From positions 1-5,228 of the forward strand of contig JAKALI010000362.1 in NCBI GenBank assembly GCA_021813195.1: DNA of 5,228 nucleotides, in the 5' to 3' direction. A program made the translations under genes and the position numbers. Source of the stretch: Pseudomonadota bacterium. GTDB taxonomy: Bacteria; Pseudomonadota; Alphaproteobacteria; Rhizobiales; Hyphomicrobiaceae. Positions within the stretch are counted from its first letter, which is position 1. Each line of letters opens with the position of its first letter. The notes beneath the pieces are model-generated. The model ran no database searches. It had not been told where the DNA came from and saw only the letters and a list, made by a program, of their open reading frames with translations. Of the stretch, positions 1 to 5,228 are shown piece after piece.

Positions 1-962
1 GCCAGGAAGCGGGCGCCGCCAAAGGCGCCCTCGGCGAGCAGCCTGTCGCGCAGGTTGGACGCCCATGATTGGATCTTGGGCGGCATCCGGGAAAGGAATC
101 CATGTTCCAGAGGATTGCTCGAAAGAGCAAAAGCTCGACGCATTGCGCCGTCCGCTTCCGTTGTGCGACCTAGCGTCGCCAGAGAGAGCGCCATCATGGC
201 GGGATATACAGCAGCGGCTGAATGTGCGCCCGCAGCTTCGGCAGCACCAGACAGCGCGTGGTCGGCGTCGCCAGACTGCAAAAGCAGCGCAATGCGAAGA
301 GGCGAATCCGTCCCCGGGCCACGCCCGTCCTTTGTCTTTGCCAGTATTTTCAGCGCCAGCGCAGGCTCGTTCGACCGCGCCAGCGCCAGCGCCAGCGCTG
401 TAAGCGCATTCTCCCTCCCGGCATAATCGGGCGCAGCCAGAGCCGCCCTGAACAACTGGATCGCCGTTTCATCATCCCCTCGCGCCGCCGCGATCTGCGC
501 CAATCCATTATCGGCGTCGGCGGTGATATCGTCGATGAAGATGATATCCCTGCGCGCAAATGCGCGGGGATAATAGCGTTTCTGCCGCAAATCATCGGCC
601 CAGCGCAACTCATCATGAAACGCGGTTTTTGCGGCGGAGAGGTCGCCTTTCGAGAAGGCGATCCACGCTTCCAATTGGCTGGTCTCGACATACTTCGGGG
701 CAATGCGTTGCAACCGAGCGAGCAGCCTTTCGGCGGAACCTGTATCGCCCTGCTTCAGACAGGTCCATGCGAGCAAGGCAATCGATTTCTTGTCGGACGG
801 CGAACGTTCGCTCAACGCCGCGGCAAGCTTCCGAGCGGCGGAATAATCCCCGCGACGGAACAGGTCAACCGCCATTTCAAATCGACTGCTGGCTCGGGCC
901 GGGGGAACGAAATAGCCAATGAAACAGACGGCTATAAGAGCCGCAACCGCAGATTTGCGCAT
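1..962 (-). CDS. Exported TPR-like protein, 3' end beyond the left edge (partial)
   Basis: An open frame of 320 codons starts at ATG 962..960 and continues without a stop through the left edge. The first 24 residues are a signal peptide: MRKS, a hydrophobic core, then PPARA with an AxA cleavage site at 22-24. Cys13 is preceded by Val and lacks a lipobox, so a lipoprotein is unlikely. The mature part is helical and repeat-rich, with TPR-like units such as FEMAVDLFRRGDYSAARKLA, IALLAWTCLKQGDTGSAERL, LEAWIAFSKGDLSAAKTAF, GLAQIAAARGDDETAIQLF and IALLLQSGDADHALSGA. A less regular insert around 120-148 (RQKRYYPRAF, RRDIIFIDDI) interrupts the array. The later region (MPPKIQSWASNLRDRLLAEG, near 291-310) may be approaching the C-terminus. 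Start support is strong: GGAGG lies 5 bases upstream and the signal peptide begins right there. It follows the smaller TPR gene after 28 bases, so the two are probably co-transcribed and co-exported. Exact function unknown; protein-protein interaction in the periplasm is inferred. Confidence 0.85.
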   Translation of the reverse strand, partial: MRKSAVAALIAVCFIGYFVPPARASSRFEMAVDLFRRGDYSAARKLAAALSERSPSDKKSIALLAWTCLKQGDTGSAERLLARLQRIAPKYVETSQLEAWIAFSKGDLSAAKTAFHDELRWADDLRQKRYYPRAFARRDIIFIDDITADADNGLAQIAAARGDDETAIQLFRAALAAPDYAGRENALTALALALARSNEPALALKILAKTKDGRGPGTDSPLRIALLLQSGDADHALSGAAEAAGAHSAAAVYPAMMALSLATLGRTTEADGAMRRAFALSSNPLEHGFLSRMPPKIQSWASNLRDRLLAEGAFGGARFL

Positions 963-967
963 TTGGG

Positions 968-972
968 CCTCC
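968..972 (-). promoter_or_regulatory. Ribosome-binding site (GGAGG) for the second TPR gene
   Basis: GGAGG followed by CCCAA and ATG gives a 5-base spacer, in the 28-base gap between the two TPR genes. It is the strongest Shine-Dalgarno in the window and fixes the start at 962. The only gap between genes therefore has its own strong initiation site, whereas the other starts rely on overlap with the preceding stop. Confidence 0.85.
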
Positions 973-990
973 GGTTTCGGGACGACGAGC

Positions 991-1611
991 TTAGCGCGCG
1001 CTTGCGGGCAACGCTCCCTTGGCGACGCTATTCTCAGGATCAAGCAGTAATACCCTAGCGAAAACCGCGGTCGCGCCGTGATCGTTCCGCGCTTGCTTGT
1101 CGAGCCCAAGTTCGGTCAGAAAGGTGACATCCAAAGGCTCGATGGCAAGCATGTCGGAGCATATGCGTTCAGCGGCCTCCAATTTCCCCTGAAGGCGCAT
1201 TATGCGCGCAAGATGCAGGTTTCCATAATAATTGAAATGATCGACGGAAACCACCGACTGAGCCACTCCAGCAGCCTCATCCAGCCGGTTCTGCGCCATG
1301 AGCGCGTTCAGACGGCCGAGATCCGCCTCAAGAGAAGTCGGTATGATCTGTTTGGCCTTCCCATAATAGGCTGCAGAATCGGTGTAATTGCCCCGCAAAT
1401 AGTTGAGCCAACCGAGACGGATGGTGATGAGGTAATCGCCCGGAGTCGCTGCCACATGAGCTAAAACGGCCATGGCCTGATCGATATTTCCCGTCCGCTC
1501 GAAAGCGTAGGATTGATAAATCGCGGCTCGCGTGTCGTCCGGCGAATCAGCCAAAACGGTTTGTGCCGTCAAGAACGCTAAAGCTAATCCGACAAGCGTG
1601 GCCCTGCTCAT
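991..1611 (-). CDS. Small exported tetratricopeptide-repeat (TPR) protein
   Basis: 206 residues. The N-terminus is a Sec-type signal peptide: a basic start (MSR), a hydrophobic core (LVGLALAFLTAQ) and a likely cleavage after TVLA at residue 21. There is no lipobox cysteine. The mature part is almost entirely about five helical TPR units of 32-34 residues, beginning near 27, 61, 95, 128 and 162. The A/G/Y pattern is visible in LGWLNYLRGNYTDSAAYY, LHLARIMRLQGKLEAAERI and ATAVFARVLLLDPENS. TPR arrays bind proteins or peptides, so this is most likely a periplasmic scaffold or adaptor rather than an enzyme. The start overlaps the preceding stop (ATGA at 1608-1611) and has AAAGGA with an 8-base spacer, so it can be both coupled and independently initiated. 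The partner is unknown; the membrane fusion protein upstream and the second TPR protein downstream are the obvious candidates from context only. Confidence 0.88.
   Translation of the reverse strand: MSRATLVGLALAFLTAQTVLADSPDDTRAAIYQSYAFERTGNIDQAMAVLAHVAATPGDYLITIRLGWLNYLRGNYTDSAAYYGKAKQIIPTSLEADLGRLNALMAQNRLDEAAGVAQSVVSVDHFNYYGNLHLARIMRLQGKLEAAERICSDMLAIEPLDVTFLTELGLDKQARNDHGATAVFARVLLLDPENSVAKGALPASAR
1608..1611 (-). promoter_or_regulatory. ATGA stop/start overlap: channel fusion to small TPR gene
   Basis: The TGA of the channel-fusion gene (1610..1608) and the ATG of the small TPR gene (1611..1609) share four bases. Such overlaps usually permit termination-reinitiation by one ribosome, tying the expression levels of the two proteins together. 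Confidence 0.85.
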
Positions 1612-3812
1612 AATTGAATTCCTTTCATAGGTTTCTGGGACTGCTGCTTGGGAAGCCGCGCCTCCGCCCGCCTCAGTTCCCAGTCGTCAACCTCAATACT
1701 TTCAAAGCCTCGGCCGGCGCCGAAGTGGACCGACAGACGGCGCTTCATGCCGAACAATGGATGAACGGCAGTTCCAGCAATCCAACGCCGATTCTTTCGT
1801 TTCAATTCAACATCGATCGTCGCCACCGTGGGGACGATGGACGCGAGCAGCAACAGCGGTTCACGTAACGCTCCAGACAACATTGCGCGCAGGGGCACAT
1901 GATCCCGCCACGCGACGCCTTCCTTCACTGTGAGCGGCAATCTCGGAAGGGCCAGAAACAGCATCTTTAGATAGGGATCGTCGCCCTCAATTCCAAAAAA
2001 GTAAAATGTCCCATTTCTGATGCCGAAATAAAGAATACCGCGGCCTGATTTGAAGAAATGAGTTCCATCTACAGCCGCATGCACAGCGAGCTCGATATAA
2101 TCCACCAGTTCTCCATTCTTTAACACATCGAAGCAATAGCTTTCATCCAAGACAAACGCAACGATCGTCTCCATGTCCTTGTCGGGAAAGCAGGGCTCAA
2201 TCTCGTCGTGTTCCTTCGGTTGGCCCTCGCCAATATGGAGGCCGCGGCAAAGATAGCCGCTGAGGCTGAACGGCAAGGTCGAACCGCCGATGACCGGCGC
2301 GCCCTGGACCTGCAGATGAATGTGCGGTTGCGGCGAATAGCCGGAATTGCCGCACAATCCCAGTTTGTCGCCTTGCTCGACCCAATCGCCTTCACCAACC
2401 GCTATCGAGTCCTGAGCGAAATGGGACAAGCAGACTACGGCGCCGGACAGTCCCTGCACCAGGACGAGATTACCCCATCTGTCCTTGCTATCGACAACGC
2501 CGGGAGGATTGTCGGGAAGATCGCGGACGACGCGAACGACACGACCACGAAGGGGCGACAGAACAGGCTTACGGTAGGCGAAATAGTCGGCGGCGGAGGC
2601 GCCATCGCCGTCGTGCGTGCGACCATCGGCGTCATGTATCACGAAGTCATAAGCATATCGCCAGACTCCGCGATGGGTCCAGCGGCCATCAAAGCCTTGC
2701 CACACCGTCCATCGTCCCGCAAAGGGAGGCATCAAAACTGTAGCTGTTTCCGCATAACGGTGACGGCTGAACAGAGCATGGTCCAGCGTTTCCTCGGGAG
2801 TGGACTTGCCGTAGCGCACCAGCCGCGGGAAAGCGACCAATCCCAAGACGTAAAGAAATAGCAGGACCGTGAGATTGAACGGTTGAGTGAAAACGGGGAC
2901 ATCAAAGTGCGCCCAAAAGGCCTCAAGCCCCTCCACAAACAGAGTCGAAATCAACACGGCCGTCATCGCAAGCGCATAGGCGGAGCGCGACGGCACCAAG
3001 TAAATGCCGCCCAAGGCCATAGCCACCAGCATGAAATTGAAGAGCGCCGGATCGCGCATGGCTCCGTCCAGCGAGCCGGTCAGCGCGCCAACCGCAAGCG
3101 TGCCGACCGCGTATCCTGCGATCGCCAGGGCGAGAAGGATGCGTGACGCAAGCAGAAGAATGGCGCCCAGCGCCAGACCGACTCCTGCATCGGGCAAGAA
3201 CAATATCCCGCCCAGCGCACGCAGGAATCCAATCGCCCAATCAGGAAGGTGTCCTTGCCAGCCAAGTGGCGACGCACTGTGGACGGCGGCAGCGCCAAGC
3301 GCCGAGAAGCGGGCGGACGCCAAAGACACCAGCACGGACAGACCTGCAAACGGCAGGCTGAGCACAGGCAAGCGTGGCGCAGTGGCGAAAACATTGTTGA
3401 GCGCCATTGTCAGCGCGAATGCGAGGACGCCGATTCCGCCGACCATCGGCAGCGACGCGAACGTGACATCAAACATCGAGCCAAAAGCCAGCCCCGACAG
3501 CAGCGGATTGTATGTGTAAAATCCTGCCAGCAACGAATCTCGGTCGATCTTGAGAAACCGGCCGAAGACATGACCGGAAAACACCGCTCCCAGCCCGCAT
3601 AATGCGGCGCCCGGCTTGAGGAATGTCGCTGCGAGGATCGCCCCTCCGATCAGGGGGCTGCGGAGGAAGAAGACTTCCGAATAGCCCGTCAGAACGGACC
3701 CTACGATTCCGCGACGCAATCCGGCCCACGCCGCCTTCGTCGCCAGACCGCCAACACGGTCAGCCGGACGCTCCGGCGATGCGGCCGCCCCGTCGGAGGG
3801 TTCGATTGTCAT
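1608..3812 (-). CDS. Urea-transporter family channel fused to a LytM/M23 peptidase-like domain and an unknown C-terminal domain
   Basis: 734 residues. Residues about 30-335 form an inner-membrane channel of the UT/SLC14 urea transporter family, seen as two homologous halves about 157 residues apart. LPVLSLPF at 148-155 and VPVFTQPF at 305-312 match the family's LPxxTxPF signature. GFYTYNPLLSG (97-107) and LFNFMLVAMALGG (257-269) match the two G-x-N segments. Residues about 385-503 form an M23 (LytM) fold with GDWVEQGDKLGLCGNSG and PHIHLQV. Asp389, His464, His497 and His499 fit LytM active-site positions, but the first zinc ligand, normally His in HxxxD, is Arg385. Residues about 520-734 are an unrecognised, apparently soluble domain. 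Typical UTs are about 300-400 residues, so this is roughly twice the length. Basic residues before the first and after the last membrane segment predict both ends in the cytoplasm, placing the M23 module there by inference. The ATG overlaps the decarboxylase stop (ATGA) and has no clear Shine-Dalgarno, so translation is probably coupled. Urea transport itself is inferred from family; a related small amide is possible. Confidence 0.9.
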   Translation of the reverse strand: MTIEPSDGAAASPERPADRVGGLATKAAWAGLRRGIVGSVLTGYSEVFFLRSPLIGGAILAATFLKPGAALCGLGAVFSGHVFGRFLKIDRDSLLAGFYTYNPLLSGLAFGSMFDVTFASLPMVGGIGVLAFALTMALNNVFATAPRLPVLSLPFAGLSVLVSLASARFSALGAAAVHSASPLGWQGHLPDWAIGFLRALGGILFLPDAGVGLALGAILLLASRILLALAIAGYAVGTLAVGALTGSLDGAMRDPALFNFMLVAMALGGIYLVPSRSAYALAMTAVLISTLFVEGLEAFWAHFDVPVFTQPFNLTVLLFLYVLGLVAFPRLVRYGKSTPEETLDHALFSRHRYAETATVLMPPFAGRWTVWQGFDGRWTHRGVWRYAYDFVIHDADGRTHDGDGASAADYFAYRKPVLSPLRGRVVRVVRDLPDNPPGVVDSKDRWGNLVLVQGLSGAVVCLSHFAQDSIAVGEGDWVEQGDKLGLCGNSGYSPQPHIHLQVQGAPVIGGSTLPFSLSGYLCRGLHIGEGQPKEHDEIEPCFPDKDMETIVAFVLDESYCFDVLKNGELVDYIELAVHAAVDGTHFFKSGRGILYFGIRNGTFYFFGIEGDDPYLKMLFLALPRLPLTVKEGVAWRDHVPLRAMLSGALREPLLLLASIVPTVATIDVELKRKNRRWIAGTAVHPLFGMKRRLSVHFGAGRGFESIEVDDWELRRAEARLPKQQSQKPMKGIQL
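1620..1625 (-). promoter_or_regulatory. Ribosome-binding site (AAAGGA) for the first TPR gene
   Basis: AAAGGA stands 8 bases before the ATG at 1611, inside the last codons of the channel-fusion gene. It decides the start of the 206-residue TPR protein and allows initiation alongside coupling through the ATGA overlap. Confidence 0.75.
3809..3812 (-). promoter_or_regulatory. ATGA stop/start overlap: decarboxylase to channel fusion
   Basis: The decarboxylase ends in TGA at 3811..3809 and the channel-fusion ATG is 3812..3810. No Shine-Dalgarno is visible in the 25 bases before this ATG (GGTTCCAAAATATCTGGCC then ATTGA), so translation of the membrane protein probably depends on translation of the decarboxylase. 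Confidence 0.8.
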
Positions 3813-5164
3813 TCAATGGCCAGATATTTTGGAACCACTTCCCGGCTGCGGACATCCGTCAGTGTTTCCGCCTCTCGGATCAGGTGTATCTCCCTATTCT
3901 CGCCGATCAGCGCCACGGCGGGCCGGTATTCAATGAATTGCATCCACTGGGTCACGCTGTAGGCGCCAACTGGAGAGAGCACCAGACGCGTACCCCGCGG
4001 CAGCGGCGGCAACATCAGTCCTTCGTCGAGCACGTCGATATTCATGCAAAGCGGACCATACAAAACGGCTGGCTCGTTGACGCCTGTCACCTCCCGGTCG
4101 ACCTCGACCGTAAATTTGTACCACGCCGACGTGTAAAGCAGATTGATGCCGGCATCGAGAACATAGGCCCTTCGACTATCCGGAAGTTGCTTCGTCGCGC
4201 AAACCGTTGTCACGAGGAAGCCTGCCTCGTCGACGATCGCGCGCCCGGACTCCAGAATGAGATTCGGGAAATCGCCGCCGCGCAGATTGGCGAACAGCGC
4301 CTCCGAGATTTTGTCCGCGTAATCGTCAATGGGCTGCAGCGTCAGTTCGGGCGGCAGATAGGCGCCCTTGAGCCGGCTGTTGGAAGGAAACCCACCCCCG
4401 AGATCAAGATAATCAATGGTCCAATTCATCTCGTCCTTGAGCCGGTAGGAGAACGCGATCATCTTCTCGATTGCGGTTGCGTAAGCCTCCGGCTTCATAA
4501 TGTAAGTGCCGATGTGGCAGTGCAGGCCGGTGACCGTCAGAAGCTTGCCGGAGTAGATGCGCCGGGCGGCGTCGAAGGCCTGTCCATTGTCCAGACTGAA
4601 GCCGAACCTGCTCCATTGCGGCTGAATCCCGGTATCCATATTGAGCCGCAGACCTACCTTGATCTCGCGTCCAAGACGCGCCGCGATCGATTCCAAATCC
4701 AGAATTTCGTCATAATGGTCGATATGGATGCGCGCGCCGTCGACCGCTGCCCTCTCCAGGGCCGCAAGCGATTTATGGGGGCCATTGAAAATGATATTGC
4801 AGCCTGGCACGCCGAGGTCGCGGGCCATTTCGTATTCCATGCCGGACACGACCTCAGCAAGCGCCCCCTCCTGGTGAAGGGCGGAACAGATCGCTGCAAG
4901 GTAATTGGTCTTGTATGACCAAGCCTGCGTGATGCTCGGGTAACGTCGAGCGAAGGCGTCGTGGACCTCGCGCAGCTTCCGCCTCAAAGTCCGTTCCGAG
5001 AAGACGAACAAGGGCGAACCGAAGCGTTCAATCAGAGACCCGATTGGCACTCCGTCGATTTCCTGACGGATCTTGCGGGAATAAAATGGACTGTTGCCGA
5101 ACTTGTTCATCCGACCGGTATGCAGCTTCTGAATCGTCGGGCGCTCATAGACTTCGGTGTTCAT
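3809..5164 (-). CDS. Fold-type III PLP-dependent amino-acid decarboxylase, LysA-related, altered substrate motifs
   Basis: 451 residues from the chosen start. It has the two-domain plan of the LysA/ornithine decarboxylase superfamily: an alanine-racemase-like PLP barrel, then a C-terminal beta domain. Visible motifs: WSYKTNY with the PLP Schiff-base Lys at residue 85; AEVVSG; IIFNGPHKS, a phosphate-side loop; GLHCHIG at about 213-219; DLGGGFP at about 254-260; LESGR at about 304-308 (usually EPGR); YGPLCMNID with Cys373 and Asp377; and GAYSVTQWMQF near 400. All PLP-handling elements are present, so it should be an active cytosolic enzyme. LysA's CESGD is CMNID here, and the RPaLY substrate-binding segment after the DAG motif is replaced by LLYTSAWY. 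Meso-diaminopimelate is therefore an unlikely substrate; a decarboxylase of another amino acid or conjugate is inferred. Start: ATG at 5164 overlaps the upstream stop (ATGA) and has GGGGA 3 bases upstream. The longer ATG at 5215 would overlap the upstream gene by over 50 bases, and GAGG sits only one base before it. The first 25 residues carry a YERPTIQKL and MNKFG segment outside the usual fold. Confidence 0.9.
   Translation of the reverse strand: MNTEVYERPTIQKLHTGRMNKFGNSPFYSRKIRQEIDGVPIGSLIERFGSPLFVFSERTLRRKLREVHDAFARRYPSITQAWSYKTNYLAAICSALHQEGALAEVVSGMEYEMARDLGVPGCNIIFNGPHKSLAALERAAVDGARIHIDHYDEILDLESIAARLGREIKVGLRLNMDTGIQPQWSRFGFSLDNGQAFDAARRIYSGKLLTVTGLHCHIGTYIMKPEAYATAIEKMIAFSYRLKDEMNWTIDYLDLGGGFPSNSRLKGAYLPPELTLQPIDDYADKISEALFANLRGGDFPNLILESGRAIVDEAGFLVTTVCATKQLPDSRRAYVLDAGINLLYTSAWYKFTVEVDREVTGVNEPAVLYGPLCMNIDVLDEGLMLPPLPRGTRLVLSPVGAYSVTQWMQFIEYRPAVALIGENREIHLIREAETLTDVRSREVVPKYLAIE
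5161..5164 (-). promoter_or_regulatory. ATGA stop/start overlap: upstream gene to decarboxylase
   Basis: The stop of the truncated upstream frame (5163..5161) and the ATG at 5164 share four bases, preceded by GGGGA 3 bases away (5168-5172). It is the third junction of the same kind and favours 5164 over 5215 as the decarboxylase start. Confidence is lower because only 21 codons of the upstream gene are visible. Confidence 0.6.
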
Positions 5165-5228
5165 ACTTCCCCACATGTCACGATTTTCTGGAAGCGACTG
5201 AGGTCGCAAACGCATTCCTCGGTGTAAC
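5161..5228 (-). CDS. C-terminal end of an upstream gene (partial, product unknown)
   Basis: Reading leftward from 5226, one frame stays open for 21 codons and stops with TGA at 5163..5161. The visible tail reads YTEECVCDLS then RFQKIVTCGEV, with three cysteines in a CxC-x(10)-C arrangement. The TGA overlaps the ATG at 5164 in an ATGA motif, the same junction seen twice more downstream. That repeated architecture is the main reason to call it a real gene end. Third codon positions are G or C in 13 of 21 codons, better than the competing frame (8 of 16), which ends at 5178. Too little is visible to name a product. The clustered cysteines could be metal ligands, but this is a guess. The rest of the gene lies beyond the right edge. 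Confidence 0.6.
   Translation of the reverse strand, partial: YTEECVCDLSRFQKIVTCGEV

Noticed and set aside
11..30. Perfect 7-bp inverted repeat (GGGCGCC, 6-base loop, GGCGCCC)
   Set aside because: It could form a strong hairpin in the mRNA, but it lies inside the open TPR frame (encoding AFGGAR) with no T-run after it, so I do not call it a terminator.
378..400. Short CGCCAG tandem repeat
   Set aside because: It encodes the ALALALA helix of a TPR-like unit and has only about three to four copies; ordinary codon repetition rather than a functional repeat array.
547..570. Imperfect inverted repeat around TGCGCGCAAATGCGCG
   Set aside because: Inside a coding region, with a mismatch in the stem and no associated signal; expected by chance in GC-rich sequence.
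924..926. Lipoprotein signal at Cys13 of the larger TPR protein
   Set aside because: The residues before Cys (IAV) do not fit a lipobox, the Cys lies in the middle of the hydrophobic core, and a good AxA cleavage site follows at 22-24.
222..1058. Plus-strand open frame of 278 codons
   Set aside because: Antisense to the signal-peptide-bearing TPR gene (1..962). Its composition is Arg-rich and low-complexity, there is no convincing ribosome-binding site, and it shows no domain.
2208..2861. Plus-strand open frame of 217 codons opposite the M23 region
   Set aside because: Fully antisense to the LytM-like domain, which carries conserved motifs. Nothing in the plus-strand translation resembles a protein family.
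3623..4918. Long plus-strand open frame of 431 codons
   Set aside because: It lies antisense to the decarboxylase and the start of the channel gene, both of which have unmistakable family motifs. The translation is Arg/Gln/His-rich with no recognisable domain, as expected for a shadow frame in GC-rich DNA.
5213..5215. ATG at 5215 as the decarboxylase start (468 residues)
   Set aside because: GAGG is only one base from the ATG, too close for a normal ribosome-binding site, and the extension overlaps the upstream frame by over 50 bases. It cannot be fully excluded.
5178..5228. Alternative upstream gene end at 5178 (TGA one base before the ATG at 5176)
   Set aside because: The frame ending at 5161 has better codon composition and forms the same ATGA overlap seen at the other junctions. 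This frame gives only 16 codons with weaker third-position GC.

Overview
The window is dense bacterial coding DNA. Every gene I can support lies on the minus strand, so transcription runs from the right edge to the left edge. GC-rich codon use, Gram-negative-style signal peptides and the gene types suggest a proteobacterium, most likely an alphaproteobacterium. That placement is inference; there is no marker gene to fix it.

Reading in the direction of transcription (right to left): (1) the last 21 codons of an upstream gene, ending at 5161; (2) a fold-type III PLP-dependent amino-acid decarboxylase related to LysA (3809..5164), with its substrate-recognition motifs changed from those of diaminopimelate decarboxylase; (3) a 734-residue protein fusing a urea-transporter (UT/SLC14) channel to a LytM/M23 peptidase-like domain and an unrecognised C-terminal domain (1608..3812); (4) a small exported TPR protein (991..1611); (5) a second, larger exported TPR protein that runs off the left edge (1..962). 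The first three junctions are all 4-bp ATGA stop/start overlaps. The last has a 28-bp gap with a strong GGAGG ribosome-binding site. This looks like one tightly coupled operon whose promoter lies beyond the right edge and whose terminator lies beyond the left edge. No non-coding stretch exceeds 28 bp, and I see no RNA genes, mobile elements, CRISPR or repeat arrays.

How the genes work together is not established. A cytosolic decarboxylase, a membrane urea/amide-type channel with a LytM-like module, and two exported TPR scaffolds translated from one mRNA suggest a dedicated membrane-envelope pathway for a small amide, amine or amino-acid derivative. The M23 module has lost the usual first zinc-binding His, and the positive-inside rule places it in the cytoplasm. 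It may therefore be a binding or regulatory module rather than a peptidoglycan hydrolase. The decarboxylase keeps the PLP machinery but lacks the CESGD and RP motifs that LysA uses for its substrate, so it probably acts on something other than meso-diaminopimelate.
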